64,000 nt of DNA from Macrolepiota albuminosa (lineage: Eukaryota > Basidiomycota > Agaricomycetes > Agaricales > Agaricaceae), in contig JAMWFC010000117.1 in assembly GCA_027475525.1 (NCBI GenBank), forward strand, positions 3,148,183 through 3,212,182, given 5' to 3'. Made by a program: the position numbers and the translations under genes. The notes beneath the pieces are model-generated. The model did not search any database and was not told the DNA's origin. It saw nothing but the letters and a program-made list of their open reading frames with translations. Shown here piece after piece: positions 11,001 through 22,547 of this stretch. Each line of letters begins with the position of its first letter. Position 1 is the stretch's first letter.

Positions 11001-13669
11001 ATGAGTTCCTTCCCTGACACGCCGGCCTTCACCCAAGTTCGCTCTCAATCGTTCGTATATCTCAGTTTACCACATGTTCTTCTGACTCATTTGAATTCCA
11101 GGACGCCTGAATATCAACTAAGTTCAGCCTCGTTTGCATTCTTTCACTGTTCAATTGATTCCCTCCTTTTTGATCCATTATTACTGTAGGACTTACGATG
11201 AACTACTTGGTTTCTTTCGATGCGCACCTTCTGTGCTTCGAGCAGATGAGAAATATCATACTACCTCAAATAGTACTCGCAAGCCCGGGCAATTCGACAA
11301 ACACCTCCACGACCTCCTCAGGCTTAAACGTGTTGCCAAGCTCCCTGATCTCCTTCAGGACCTTCTGAACAATGCGTCGGATGCATTATTGTCCTACGAG
11401 AAAGATCTACCAACCCCCAATACGCTGTTTCCCTTCGTCAAAAGTGTAACACGTACTTCCAACCTACATCGTCTTGATGTTCATAAGGAGATTGATGTCC
11501 AGTCCGCTTATGGATTCGGCGTCGCCGAATTTTGTGCAACCGTTGCTGCGACACTTGAGTTTAAGCTCAGTGACTGGTCACGAAGTTGTCTTCAGTGGTC
11601 GACCGTACGACTCTGTAATAAAGATATACCCGGTGTTCGGCGTGACCAAGCACTTGCAGATGGTTTCCTTAACATTTCGGATACAAGATCAGACGGGGGT
11701 CTTACTCATTCTACTCCTCGTGAGCGACTGATCGTGGACACTTTTCCTGTGATTGCAATATGGGAGTTCAAAAACTTGAATTTTGGCACTCCAGATGGCC
11801 AAGTGGACTTGATGGCTCGAGCACAGGTTTTCCATGAAATGTTGAATGGCTTTCTCGACAGCATTTTTCCATGGCAAGGATGCGAAAAAGGAGACGACTG
11901 TGCGGTAGTCCATTGGAAGATTGGCAGAAGCGCGTGCCCTATGGGTAATAACGCTGGTTCTTCTTCTTGCCAGTCTTATGACAATGCTCGTAAAAATGGA
12001 CTATCGCTGCCAAAAGGACCACCGACTGGATACGAATCTGGAACGAAGCATTCTGCCCGGGATATTCTTCAGCAGGTAAATCTTCCTTCAATGAGAAGAT
12101 CGTTTACTGGCCTCACTTTTGATTAGGCATGGACTGAGGCATTGGTCCATGATTGTACTTTCCTCGTGATCAATGCTGGCAATGTCGAAGTCATTGGTAT
12201 GAGGGATCGACTCACCCAGACACTTTATTTATCCGACGTCTTCCTCGTCAACGACACTAAAAACCCTTATTTCCAATTACATACTGGGTTATACGTTTCT
12301 GCGATTCGAGATGCCCAAGACCGCGCAGAAAGTATCGCCATACGAAAAGAGATACCTGAGACATGGTTTTTACGCTCTGGACTGAATGATGACGAAATTA
12401 TGGACTTGTCAGAACCGGAATTCAAAATCAAAATGGTCTGCACAAACATCTCAAACATAGATCAGTGTACTGACCATGATTCAGAATGTTGTATCCAAAC
12501 TATTGCTCGAAGCCAGTTGCAGGCCATGGCTTGTGATCTTGCCTGCGGAGCGTGAGCCCTCGCGTATGATATATAGTATGAACAGGTATCAGCGTACCAA
12601 GGAGCTTCCCATTGACTTTCACATCCTGCATGGAAGCAACGCTTCTCAAGATCTCGACAGCTATGAACGGATGTCCATCGATCGACAAGAGTCACTTGAT
12701 GCATACTGGGTAACGACCAATTCACCCTCACCTGGGATGGAAGCTTGGTACTCGTCTCAATCATCAGATTCACAAATATCTAGTCTTTCGACTCCTCCCA
12801 CAGTCACAGGAGTAGTGGAAGATCCCCCAGACGTTGAAGATCCCCCAGACGTCACCACCTTTTTCGAGGTTCATGCTCTGGAATCTTTCCATGGACTACG
12901 TATTTGTCATGCAAAGGTTGACATTCCTGGAATCAAATATCCCAAGAATTTCAAGGAGGCGGATAAGCCATGGATTATTCTGAAAAATGCTTTCACCACG
13001 GAGGATATCTTTCGCTTGGAAAACGAATCCAAGGTCTATGATGTGTTGAATGAAGGCCGCGTATGCTCAATTCCCAAAAAGTTTGGCTTCTTCCTGTCAA
13101 TGGATCCCTCGAATAAGGATGCTAATTTTGCCGCTCTCCTGCTTGAGGATAAAGGGCAATCTCTTGCTTATATGAAGGCTAACTCACCAGGAATGAAATT
13201 CCGTGTAACACGGAGAGAGAAGTTCGTCTTTTCTTGTGCAATATTGACTGATCTCATGCGAGTCTACCTTTTGATCAGAGTAAAATTCCATACTCTGCTG
13301 AGAACAATACATGACGCTGGTTACTTGCATGGCAAGTTGACGAAGGACTCGCTTTTATTCACGCATGGACGACACGATATATCTATTATTGGGTTTGGAC
13401 ATTCAACAAGCCTCAGGTACAGCCACACAGGATCAGGTACACCCAAACCAACTGAACCCGACTGGCAATTTGAACAAAAGAAAGATGAACATAGAAGGAT
13501 GAGATTGCTTCTGGGGCCATTTTCCACTCGAAAAATCACTGTCAAAGAAAAGGATGCCCGATTCGCGGCGAGACGTCTGGCCAATAAGAGTAAATCCATG
13601 GTCCCAATCCGCATCAAGTCTAAGAGCAGAAAAAAAGGAGACAAGGAGGCAGTCATTCGAAAAGGTTGA
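11001..13669 (+). CDS. Fusion protein, paralog 1: nuclease-like N-terminal domain and degenerate protein kinase domain
   Basis: The ATG at 11001 (MSSFPDTPAFTQ) is the likely start; the first two small exons and their junctions are uncertain. From 11190 a long exon runs to 12075 (CAG then GTAAAT). An intron at 12076-12126 joins to AWTEALVHDCTFLVIN. The N-terminal half shows an order typical of PD-(D/E)XK folds: DQALADGF, then about 35 residues later the strand VIAIWEFKNL with E-x-K, then a Q-containing helix and the strand TFLVINAGNVEVI. The C-terminal half (from about 12560) is kinase-like: IILKNAF supplies a beta-3 Lys and NESKVYDVL a helix-C Glu. However, the catalytic loop reads LHGKLTKDS instead of HRDxxxxN and the metal loop reads GFG instead of DFG, so kinase activity is unlikely. 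The tail is very basic (KSKSRKKGDKEAVIRKG). The linker holds a duplicated EDPPDV. The exon boundary near 12440-12560 is not resolved. Family function is unknown. Confidence 0.65.
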
Positions 13670-13875
13670 ATCTTGTGTAGTCATTATCGAGTTCGAGTAA
13701 ATCAGTTTGTCAATAGAAGCTTCAATGAGGATATGTGCGCGGTAGAGTGAGATACGTTTCAACGCGCACTCAGGCCGCCTGACATAATTGGCGGGAACCG
13801 GAGATCCAACATGCAGCTAGCCGGTTTCTCACGTAGTCCCCAGCCTACAATAATCCTTTCAATTTCTTGATCTTC
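13670..13875. other. Short spacer between paralogs 1 and 2
   Basis: 206 bp between the stop of paralog 1 and the start of paralog 2 on the same strand. A related spacer, with a remnant of the paralog 1 tail, is found inverted at about 61684-61890. Confidence 0.6.
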
Positions 13876-16265
13876 ATGCGAAATTCGCCTGAGCGACTGA
13901 ATGCCGCTTTTCAACATGCGTTGAATTTCAACCCCCGTGCGCCCACGGTGCAAGAGAAAACGCATTGCCCCAAACTGACACACCCTCTTTCATTCTACGA
14001 CGGCCATCTCGATAGACGACTTGCGCTCAAGAATGTCAAATCCATTCCTTCTTTTCCTTCCGACTTGGCACGATCCGCAGACATTGCTTTGGAAGACTCT
14101 TTCAAAGATGCAGTCGATTTGCCTTCTGTCGAAAGGTGTTTTCCAGAGCCACAGAGTTTTACGCGGTTCATCAGCCGAAGCCCTGCCAAAGATGCTAACG
14201 ACATAGGTAAAATATATCGCGCCTTAATCTCACCCTTCGCCTGCGAACTTGCATCTATGCTATTACTCCACCCCAACGCCAGCGATTGGAGCACGGCTGT
14301 ACGTATGACCGTCAGAATCGTATCCAGATATCAGAAGTATCAAGCCATGAATGAGGACTACATACCAGAAATACTCGACTCATATAAACCCATGCCTGGT
14401 AAAGAATACGCCATGGTAGACATAGAAGCGTGGTCGGTTTTAAGTGACGATGATCGGAGACTCCTTCAAGAGATGAGAACAAGATTCGCGCGGATGGCGG
14501 TTTGGCAGATGTTTTTTGCCTGTCGTGAAGCTGAAGACGCATTGAAAAATCTAGATCAACTTTTTTCTATGGCAAAGTTTCCTGAGGTCACTCCTTCGAC
14601 AATCGTTAAGCAATGGACACCCATCAATATACCCCTTGCTGCGTCCCCAGACGCTATTAACACTGCATGGGGAACCACTTTATCATCTTGGGTCTCGACA
14701 TCCGTACCAGAACCCAACGCTATTTCTGCACTTCCCACAGGTGCTACGCAATTCCTTCGAAGGAGTCTTCGAGTGTTTACCAGAGACAAACTCGAACAGT
14801 CCTTGAAGGAAACAACAAAGAGATCAAAGCAGACGACTTCTCCAATGATCGAATCAAAATTACTTTGGCCCACTGTCACAATTACCACTCGGAAACGGGA
14901 CCTGGCTGCTATTGACGAGGATATGGCCACCTCTTTGATCCAACACGTGATGATCAGTCCTAGCTTTGTCTACTGCTATACTAACCGCTTGCATGTCTAG
15001 GCATGGACAAGAGCCGTTGAAAGGGATTCTTCTTTCATCGTTTTTCACTGTGGGACTTTCGAGCGAATCGCGTTCCGACATCGATCCAGTCAAACGCTCA
15101 TCTTGTCCGACCCCATTGACGTCATACATTGCAAGGACCCTGCATATGCTCATATCCATCTAGGGCTTTTCATATCTATTATCGATGACATACGTGATCG
15201 AACTCGCCAACTTATCGCACAGGAAGCCAAGTCAAAACCTGCGAAACGTAAAGGAGTAGCCTTGGTATCTGATAACATCAAGCGTCCGAGGACCAGACTG
15301 AGTGTTTTTCGGGAGGAAGCGCGGAAGCTAGATGATAAAAAACGTCTGAATGTATGCCCACATCTTTTTCGAGTGTTCTTTGTCTCAAGAAACGTATTTG
15401 ACAAAGGCTGTATTTAATGGTATCGCTAACCGTAACCTGGCCTTGCTCCGGATACAGCACGGCCCCTATAACTCACCCGCTCCATCTTCGTTTTTACGTG
15501 TCTCAGACTCGGACAAGGTCATGTCGCAAGAAAAATATCGGCCTCATGAATATTTCCGCATCACTATTACCTCAGAAATAGCTCGCGGCTCAACAGGGGA
15601 TACGCATGCTGCCACGATCGATTTTCTTGATACAAATGAAAAGACTGTATCTTTTCCCGATGCTGTCGTGAAATTTGCCTTCGCTGCTGTTCAGAAGAAG
15701 AGGCTGCGGCATGAATTTGATGTTTATTCCTGTTTAATGTCTGCCAATGCTAGAGGAATTCCACTTGTGTTTGGTCTATTTGAAGACATTGAAACCGAGG
15801 CTCTGGTGCTTGTTATGGAGCATGCTGGATTAACTCTTTGGGACTGCAGACTTCCTGACAAGAGTCAACGACTTCAATTCGTGATTTCAGAGTCTGAAAA
15901 GTAAGTACCAGTCTTGTCTGTTGCTTTGGGATTTTAAAATCAATGATCCACTTCGCAGGTCTGCTTATCTGGATGCTCTGGAGTCCATCCATGAGGCTGG
16001 TGTCCGCCACCGCGATCTGCGGCTAGAAAATCTTACGATCAAAAGCAACGGAGAACCATGCATTATAGACTTCGATCGTGCTGAAATGGGAGCTGACGAA
16101 TCATCTTTGAAACTCGAGAAAGAGAAGCTCCAGAACGTGCTTGATGGACAACATGAATATCGTATATCCCGTGAGACTACGGAAGAGGATGCAAGCCCTC
16201 TTGAGGAATGGGATAAAGGAACTGAACGCTCAAGCAGTTCAAGCTTTCAAATTGGCGTATTGTGA
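13876..16265 (+). CDS. Fusion protein, paralog 2: nuclease-related N-terminal domain and kinase with HRD loop
   Basis: Four exons give about 740 residues: 13876-14946, 15001-15351, 15407-15900 and 15959-16265. The introns are 50-60 bp (14947-15000 with a CTAAC branch site, 15352-15406, 15901-15958). The first intron falls at the same place and phase as in paralog 1, just before AWTRAVERDSSFIVFH. In the N-terminal half the strand that carries E-x-K in paralog 1 reads LLWPTVTITTRKR, so the catalytic Glu is missing. The kinase half is better kept: a glycine-rich loop (ARGSTGDTHAA), Lys in AVVKFAF, Glu in RHEFDVY, the hinge ALVLVMEHAG, the catalytic loop HRDLRLEN and the metal loop DFD in place of DFG. 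I infer an active or at least nucleotide-binding kinase-like protein; substrate unknown. It resembles the fungal kinase expansions called FunK1, though membership is not proven. The start is the first ATG of the frame. Confidence 0.78.
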
Positions 16266-16730
16266 TGAATTCAGAATTTATATTTTTAAATCTTTATTTG
16301 ATTCCTCTACTCGACTTTTCTTCGATCCTACCTGTTGTTTATATGCTTTCTTTTTTGGGTGGTGCAATGGCAGACGCCCTTGATTACATGCTTTCACTAC
16401 GTACAGCTAACATGATTGAATACCCGTTGTTTATCCTGCTTTATCATGCCTTAGTTGGAGCGTTTGAGTGATTTGGTCTATACCGTATTCAGATATGTTG
16501 TCCATATGTGGCTTTCAAATGAACGAACAAAACTGGTGCTGTGTTTCGGCGCATTATCTTCGCATCGGTTGAGTCAGAATCGGCGTTGTAGATGGACGTA
16601 AGGCCCCTCAAACCGAAGAAATCAAGGAGTAACATTCAAGGTAACGTTGTTACTCATCTGGACTGAGCAGTCCAATCGCAAAACTTTGCAATGTCTGAAA
16701 TTCTGAGTCTCCATTGTGTCCGGCGCTGAT
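16266..16730. repeat. Tandem-duplicated 3' flank of paralog 2, copy 1
   Basis: About 465 bp that recur at 17107-17573 with roughly 90% identity by eye. Shared blocks include the stretch ending in GGCGCATTATC and the final TTGTGTCCGGCGCT. The related sequence also follows paralog 3 on the minus strand near 61890-62030. It contains GGTGGTGCAATGGCAGACGC after a T run (16351-16379), which is the terminal sequence of the SINE next door. Confidence 0.75.
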
Positions 16731-16743
16731 GAATTCAGAATTT

Positions 16744-17106
16744 TTTTTTTTTTTTTTTTTTTTTTGGTGGTGCAATTGGCAGACGCCCATTTCCCCATCT
16801 CCCAGCATGCTGGGCGGAACTTTGTCCGGGGACCGCCTTCTGCCTGCAATTGCAGGGTAAACCTGCGACGAGAGGGATCGGACCTCCACGTTACCAGGGT
16901 AGGAATGCATTTACGCACGCCCCAAATGGAGCAGTGTGGGACTCGATGACCATTCATAATACCCACTAAACCTCCCCTAAAGCGGCTGACCACACTGAGC
17001 ATCCCATGGATGAAAATGCCCAGGTGTGAACCCAGAGCCTCTTGCTGCAATTAGTCAGCGAAAGGCCACTCAAGGGGTTTTGGACCGCTACACCACGCGT
17101 CCCCCC
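16744..17106 (-). mobile_element. tRNA-derived SINE with poly(A) tail
   Basis: Read on the minus strand, the element starts at 17106 with a tRNA-like head. Box A-like TGGTGTAGCGGT lies at 17095-17084 and box B-like GGTTCACACCT at 17032-17022, the two RNA polymerase III promoter blocks. A body of about 250 bp ends in GGCGTCTGCCAATTGCACCACC and a poly(A) tail (25 T on the plus strand, 16741-16765). It is flanked by 13-bp near-identical direct repeats, GAATTCAGAATTT at 16731-16743 and GAATTGAGAATTT at 17107-17119, as target-primed insertion would leave. It sits at the start of the second copy of the duplicated flank. The middle part (TTTACGCAC and GTGTGGGACTCGA blocks) resembles the 3' end of the LINE at 30384-38958. 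Confidence 0.75.
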
Positions 17107-17573
17107 GAATTGAGAATTTATGTTTTTTAATTCTCATTTTTCTTTCTTTAATTCCTCTACTCGACTTTTCTTCGATCCTACCTATTGTTCTTTTTTGGGT
17201 GGTGCAAGATGGCAGACGCCCTTGATTACATGCTTTCACTACGTACAACTAACCATGATTGAATACCCATTGTTTATCCTGCTTTACCATGCCTTAGTTG
17301 GAGCGTTGGAAGTGGTTTGGTCTATACCGTATTCAGATGTGGTCCATACGTGGCTTTCAAATGAGGGAACAGAACTGGTGCTGTGTTTTGGCGCATTATC
17401 ATCGCATTGGTTGAGTCAGAATCGGCGTTGTCGATGGGCGTAAGGCCCCTCAAACCGAAGAAATCAAGGAGTATACACTCAAGGTAACAACACTGTTACT
17501 CATCTGGACTGAGCAGTCCAATCGCAAAACTTCGCAATGTCTGAATTTCTGAGTCTCCATTGTGTCCGGCGCT
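17107..17573. repeat. Tandem-duplicated 3' flank of paralog 2, copy 2
   Basis: Diverged copy of 16266-16730, separated from it only by the SINE. The order copy 1, SINE, copy 2 means the tandem duplication came before the SINE insertion. Confidence 0.72.
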
Positions 17574-18065
17574 AAAAATCGCATCTCCCTTCGGTTCTGA
17601 ATGAATTATGATGTAACACCGGTTTTAAAATGACTAGACGTTCGGAGATAACGGCGAATAAACATTTTTGAAGCTTCAGAAGTACCTTTTGCTTTGATGA
17701 GACCGGAGAGACCGACTCGGAACGTTATGATTATTTCCTGGCTATATGTTTTGGAGGATCAGGTATCCTTCTTGCCAAACTTAGAACTGAGATTCGGAAG
17801 ACCTCTCCAAATAGAAAAGGGTGGCTTACCGCCATTGGGAAGGTATCAATCAAGTACAATTGTGTCAGTTACAAGTGAGCTGAGATGCCAGAATTGGATT
17901 TGGGATATGGGCAAGCAAAAATAGAAGCCTCTAACGCTATTTACCCTTGATCAAATACTATTCCCAGTTAGATCTTTGTCTTATTCTCTGGTATGGAGGT
18001 TGAATGATACATATCTAAGCAGTACAAAATTTCCGACTGATGAATCCGAGAGAGGAACTACGAGC
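17574..18065. other. Intergenic
   Basis: No recognisable gene. AT-rich sequence with short open frames lacking domain features. Confidence 0.5.
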
Positions 18066-18430
18066 CATGCGGTCATTGCAATATAACGAGACGTGAGTCA
18101 CTCGGCCTATTTTCCGCAGCTTTGGAAATGTACAACTCCTGCCGCAAACGTTGGAGCATTTCGTGTTTGTGCTGTTTAGATCAGGGATTGTTTGAGGGGG
18201 CGTTTCTAATCAACGGAACCTAAGGAGAGCCATGACGCGACGTGCAACATAACGAGACGTGAGTCACTCGGCCTATTTTTCCCAGCTTTGGAATGCACAA
18301 CTCCTGCTGCAAACGTTGGAGCAATTCGTGCTTGCCCTGTTAGATCAGGAACCTACTCCGCCTCCCAGAGCATATGTTGATGAATTGTTTGAGGGGATGT
18401 GGAATCCAAGGAGGGCCATGCTTTGCAAAC
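18066..18430 (+). repeat. Diverged tandem duplication with a short coding-like remnant
   Basis: A segment around 18073-18215 recurs at about 18243-18420. Shared blocks include AACGAGACGTGAGTCACTCG and GCAAACGTTGGAGCA. The second copy contains about 35 extra bp and an open frame (18259-18444) reading LLDQEPTPPPRAYVDELFEG. No domain is recognised. Either copy could be a fragment of a lost gene. TGAGTCA, a Gcn4-type motif, occurs in both copies, but more than 1 kb from ILV2. Confidence 0.55.
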
Positions 18431-19360
18431 AATGTCTGTCGTAGCCACCAAAGCACTTTTCTGTGGTCCAAAGCAGATAACCGCATTACTGTAGATCAGG
18501 GTGGGACCTTCCTAAACCAATCAGAGCCACTATTTACAGACTTGCAAAAAGCTCAGTCATTGCATCAGCTGGCAGATTAGATCAAAGGATGACCGGCGCG
18601 CTGTTTGCCATCCTTCATAATGATTTTCCGACGTGTGCGTGAGAGTCAGTGATCATGCATCGCGCGAGATTCGGATTAGCATGAGGTACGAAGATCTAGT
18701 CCGGAGGTAAAAACCAACCGGTGGACAGACTCATGCTCCCAATTCTCGCCTTTCTTTCTGCGATGATTCTTGCGGCAGTAAGGGCACCTAGACTTGTCTG
18801 GTTCCCAGAGAAGGGCGTGAATGAGGTCTAGGACGCGAGCCTGGAAACGCAAAAAGTGTACAACCTAACAGGAAGAGTGACGCGAGCAGGCGTCTAAGAA
18901 GCCTCGATAGGCTAGGACTCTAATCTCAATTGGCCTGCTCTTCGGCTAAACTGAAACTAAAGACAAGAGCGTTTCACATAATTCCAGTTTCTAAGGTGCA
19001 TAAGCGCGAAGATCAAATCTGGAGACATGCTCTTTCCTGAGTAAGGTGTGGCGGTGTACACCTTGTTTGACAATGCGTAACAAACCCGGATTAGCTGGAA
19101 AAAATTCTGTACTCCTTTCGTTCACAATGCTGTGAATTACTACCGGGATGTCCACAGCACACCTAGTTTTAGACTGAGATGACTGATGGTCGAATCATTC
19201 GCCAATTGGGTGTACATATACGGTGAAACCTCTACTTGAACATGTAAGGACCATACGAGTCGTGGTGCAAACCAGTCAGGTGACTTGCCATAACTGGATT
19301 GGATAATCGGCCGACTCCATTCCAGTTCGTTTCGGCCGGCATGAAAAATCATCAAATCAC
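18431..19360. other. Intergenic, far upstream of ILV2
   Basis: About 930 bp with no supported gene, RNA or repeat. Confidence 0.5.
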
Positions 19361-19383
19361 CGAGTCAGGAAATTATAAAAAAC
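19361..19383 (+). promoter_or_regulatory. Putative core promoter of ILV2
   Basis: A TATA-like TATAAAAAA lies at about 19375, some 95 bp before the ATG, preceded by CGAGTCA, one base from the TGAGTCA site bound by Gcn4/CPC1-type general amino acid control activators. This would suit a branched-chain amino acid gene; it is a motif match only. Confidence 0.4.
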
Positions 19384-19468
19384 CTGAGAAGGATTCACAG
19401 ACTCCCATCTTCGTCGCGTTTCTTTCGAGCAGCTGCTAGCTTTCTTCTCTCCAGCTTGCTTATCGATC

Positions 19469-21757
19469 ATGTCGTTGCCGGCTACAAAACTGCGTCAAAA
19501 TGTCCCCAAAACCGCACAGTTCGTCAGAACACGATCTACTAAAGTTGGGACGACATGTATGGTTGAAGCAAAATACCGTGTACGCGAACATGCGCGCAAT
19601 ATCAGTCGCTCAACAGTGCAGAATGCTACTCTAGCACCTCCCGTGTAGGTCCATCATAGAGCTTATTGTTTATTTATAGTGAACCGACCTTTAATTTTAC
19701 AGGCGTCCATCACAAGCACCAGGATTCCAGCAGGTACTTCCTTCCAATACGAATGTCAATCTACCAGACCACATATCTGGACCCGGACCATACCCAAATG
19801 CACCTTTAGACCACACTTTCGTAGGAATGTCTGGAGGCGAAATTTTCCACGAGATGATGCTGCGACACGGTGTCAAACATATCTTTGGCTATCCCGGGGG
19901 CGCTATTTTACCCGTCTTTGACGCCATTTATAAGTCAGAACATTTTGACTTTGTTCTTCCTAGGCACGAACAAGGTGCAGGCCATATGGCCGAAGGCTAT
20001 GCTCGTATTTCTGGCAAGCCTGGTGTCGTTCTCGTGACATCAGGTCCGGGAGCCACCAACGTCATTACACCCATGCAGGACGCTCTCTCCGATGGTGTTC
20101 CCATGGTCGTATTCACGGGTCAGGTAGCAACCTCTGCTATCGGCTCAGACGCCTTCCAGGAAGCCGACGTTGTTGGTATCTCCCGTAGCTGCACAAAATG
20201 GAATGTCATGGTCAAAGACATCGCTGAACTTCCCCGGCGCATTAATGAGGCCTTTAAGATCGCTGCTTCTGGACGCCCTGGCCCTGTCTTGGTCGACCTG
20301 CCTAAGGATGTAACGGCTGGCATCCTTCGTACACCTTTGCCATACAAGGCCACCACCCCCGGAGCACATTTGGGCCTCCCTAATAATCCCCTGCATTCGC
20401 TCGAGCCACCCGTAGATCCCCAACTGATCGAGCAGGCTGCGAACCTCATCAATCAAGCACAGCGCCCCATCATATATGCCGGCAATGGTGTCCTGTCTTC
20501 GCCCATGGGTCCGAAACTGCTAAGAAAGCTCGCGGAACAGGGAAATATTCCCGTAACGACTACTCTACAAGGTCTTGGTGCCTTTGACGAGACCGACCAT
20601 CGCTCCCTCCACATGCTCGGCATGCATGGCAGCGCGTATGCCAACTTCGCGATGCAAGAAGCGGACGTTATCATTGCCCTAGGTAGCCGTTTCGATGACC
20701 GTGTAACTGGGAAGCTTGACACATTCGCACCTGCTGCCAAGGCGGCGGCGGCTCAGGGTAGAGGCGGTATTATCCATTTCGAAATCATGCCGAAGAATAT
20801 AAACAAGGTTGTAGAAGCCTCGATCCCCATTCTTGGCGACGTCGTCACCAATATGGCATCATTGGTACCTCTGATCAAGTCCTCGCCGCGCGAAGAGTGG
20901 TTCCGTGATATACAACACTGGAAGAAGTCGTACCCCTTTACGTACGCGCCAGGTGCGAAGGGCGACAAGCTCAAGCCTCAGGCGGTCATTGAAGAACTAG
21001 ATAAACAGACGGCGCATCGCAAGGAGGATATTATTGTGTCTACCGGTGTGGGTCAGCACCAGATGTGGGCCGCGCAGTTTTTCAGATGGAGACACCCCCA
21101 GACCTTGGTGACATCTGGTGGTCTTGGTGTATGTTATTTTATGCATTGTTCTTGTCCTGTTTGTTGACGCCTCTGGTTTACAGACTATGGGCTTCGGTTT
21201 GCCTTCCGCCATCGGAGCCAAAGTTGCCGCACCCAAGAAGACTGTCGTCGATATTGATGGTGATGCCTCATTCAGCATGACAGCCATGGAGCTGGCCACC
21301 GCCTCACAATACAATATCGGTGTCAAGGTTCTCGTCCTGAACAATGAGTTCCAAGGCATGGTTCTCCAATGGCAAGGTATGCCCTCAGGTATCCAACGTG
21401 ATGACTCGATATCTTACTTGATTTAGATCTATTCTACGATCGCCGTTACTCGCACACACAGATGACCAACCCGGATTTCGTCCGACTAGCCCAGGCGATG
21501 GGTGTCCACGCCATCAAATGTGAAACTGCCGAAGATCTGCCTCACAAGATGAAGGAGTTCTTGGAGTACGACAATAACAAGCCCGTTTTGATGGAGTGCT
21601 ACGTTTCCAAGACTGAACATGTGTATCCTATGGTATGCTTCCTCTATCTGTGTTGTCGATTTCCCGCTCAATATAGCTACTTCAGGTCCCCGCTGGCAAG
21701 GCCTTGCACGAACAGATACTACACCCTATGCTGAAAGTTAAAGCAAGAGAGCCTTGA
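19469..21757 (+). CDS. ILV2: Acetolactate synthase, catalytic subunit
   Basis: This thiamine-diphosphate enzyme makes 2-acetolactate or 2-aceto-2-hydroxybutyrate from pyruvate, the first common step of valine, leucine and isoleucine synthesis, in mitochondria. Five exons (19469-19644, 19703-21128, 21184-21376, 21427-21632, 21686-21757) give 690 residues, matching the usual 680-690. The N-terminus is basic and rich in Ser, Thr and Arg, as for a mitochondrial presequence. The ThDP glutamate lies in LPRHEQGAGHMAEGYAR. FAD/quinone-like core blocks follow (RFDDRVTGK, GRGGIIHFE). The C-terminal ThDP/Mg site is GDASFSMTAMEL with the downstream NNEFQGM. The herbicide-site Trp is kept in VLQWQ. In GQVATSAIGSDAF the position that is Pro in yeast (Pro192) is Ala here. 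All junctions keep frame, and the family order is complete, so the gene appears intact. Confidence 0.97.
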
Positions 21758-22547
21758 TCCCGTTTAGGTCCCGCTCTGAGCTCAGCTGAAAGTAATTGAA
21801 CGGACATCGTGGCATTGATATCCCTTCTTGTATTGTGCATTATTCTTACTGGATACGCAAAAAACCCCCTCCAATGTAACAGTAGCTTTTTCTTTCATTC
21901 TCAGGGGTCCATATATTCCTCTATTTTTCGCGATCTACGTACGTGGTATGTCCACTTATAGCTAAAACGATCTGTAATAACATTATACTATGTTCCAATT
22001 TGAATAAACGAGTTGTTCCTGTTTGCTAATTTTAGTAGCGTTTTGCCCCGCGCCACTTGATTTCTAAATGGGACTAATTTGTACCACTCTGCTTCAAGGA
22101 ACAAGAGCATTAAGTACTTGTTTGATCTTGACCTCAGCGAATGAAGAAACTAGTGGGTAAAGAAACTAACGGCACGCATTCCCTTTCTGATCTCAAAGGA
22201 GTTACAGGTTAGTCTTGAACCTTATCGAGAGGAGGTCGTTTCGGGTTCGTAGATAGAATCAGGTTTTGATTCAACTCGTCCGAGTATAAGACGATTATAA
22301 TAACCAAAACCTTATAAAAGATCATCTTTCAAATGGAAAATTTATCGCGTCAAAGATCCACAGGAAGCACTTTTCTGAAACAGCATGATTGACATTCTTT
22401 AATGATCAAACCTTGTAAGAGCAAGTCCTTGACTATCTATGTAACTACGAAGACTGATCGGCGAGCTTCAAGTCTCCCCCGAAGAAGGAAAATCAGAGAA
22501 ATTTACGGATCCGCTACTCAGTAGAAATGAAGTACATCGTACAGTCA
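21758..22547. other. Intergenic, downstream of ILV2
   Basis: No supported gene; presumably contains the ILV2 3' UTR and terminator in the AT-rich part around 21830-22020. Confidence 0.5.

Noticed and set aside
12826..12856. Direct repeat GATCCCCCAGACGT twice in paralog 1, considered as another assembly duplication
   Set aside because: Period is 15 bp, in frame, and gives EDPPDV-EDPPDV; it is an ordinary coding microduplication, not of the 77-bp type.
16716..16949. Open frames running through the T run at 16741-16765 (and through 30384-30420)
   Set aside because: They are poly-Phe or poly-Lys translations of retroelement poly(A) tails, not proteins.
18083..18095. TGAGTCA at 18.09 and 18.26 kb as ILV2 control sites
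   Set aside because: More than 1 kb upstream and part of a duplicated block; a nearer CGAGTCA at 19361 is the more sensible, still weak, candidate.
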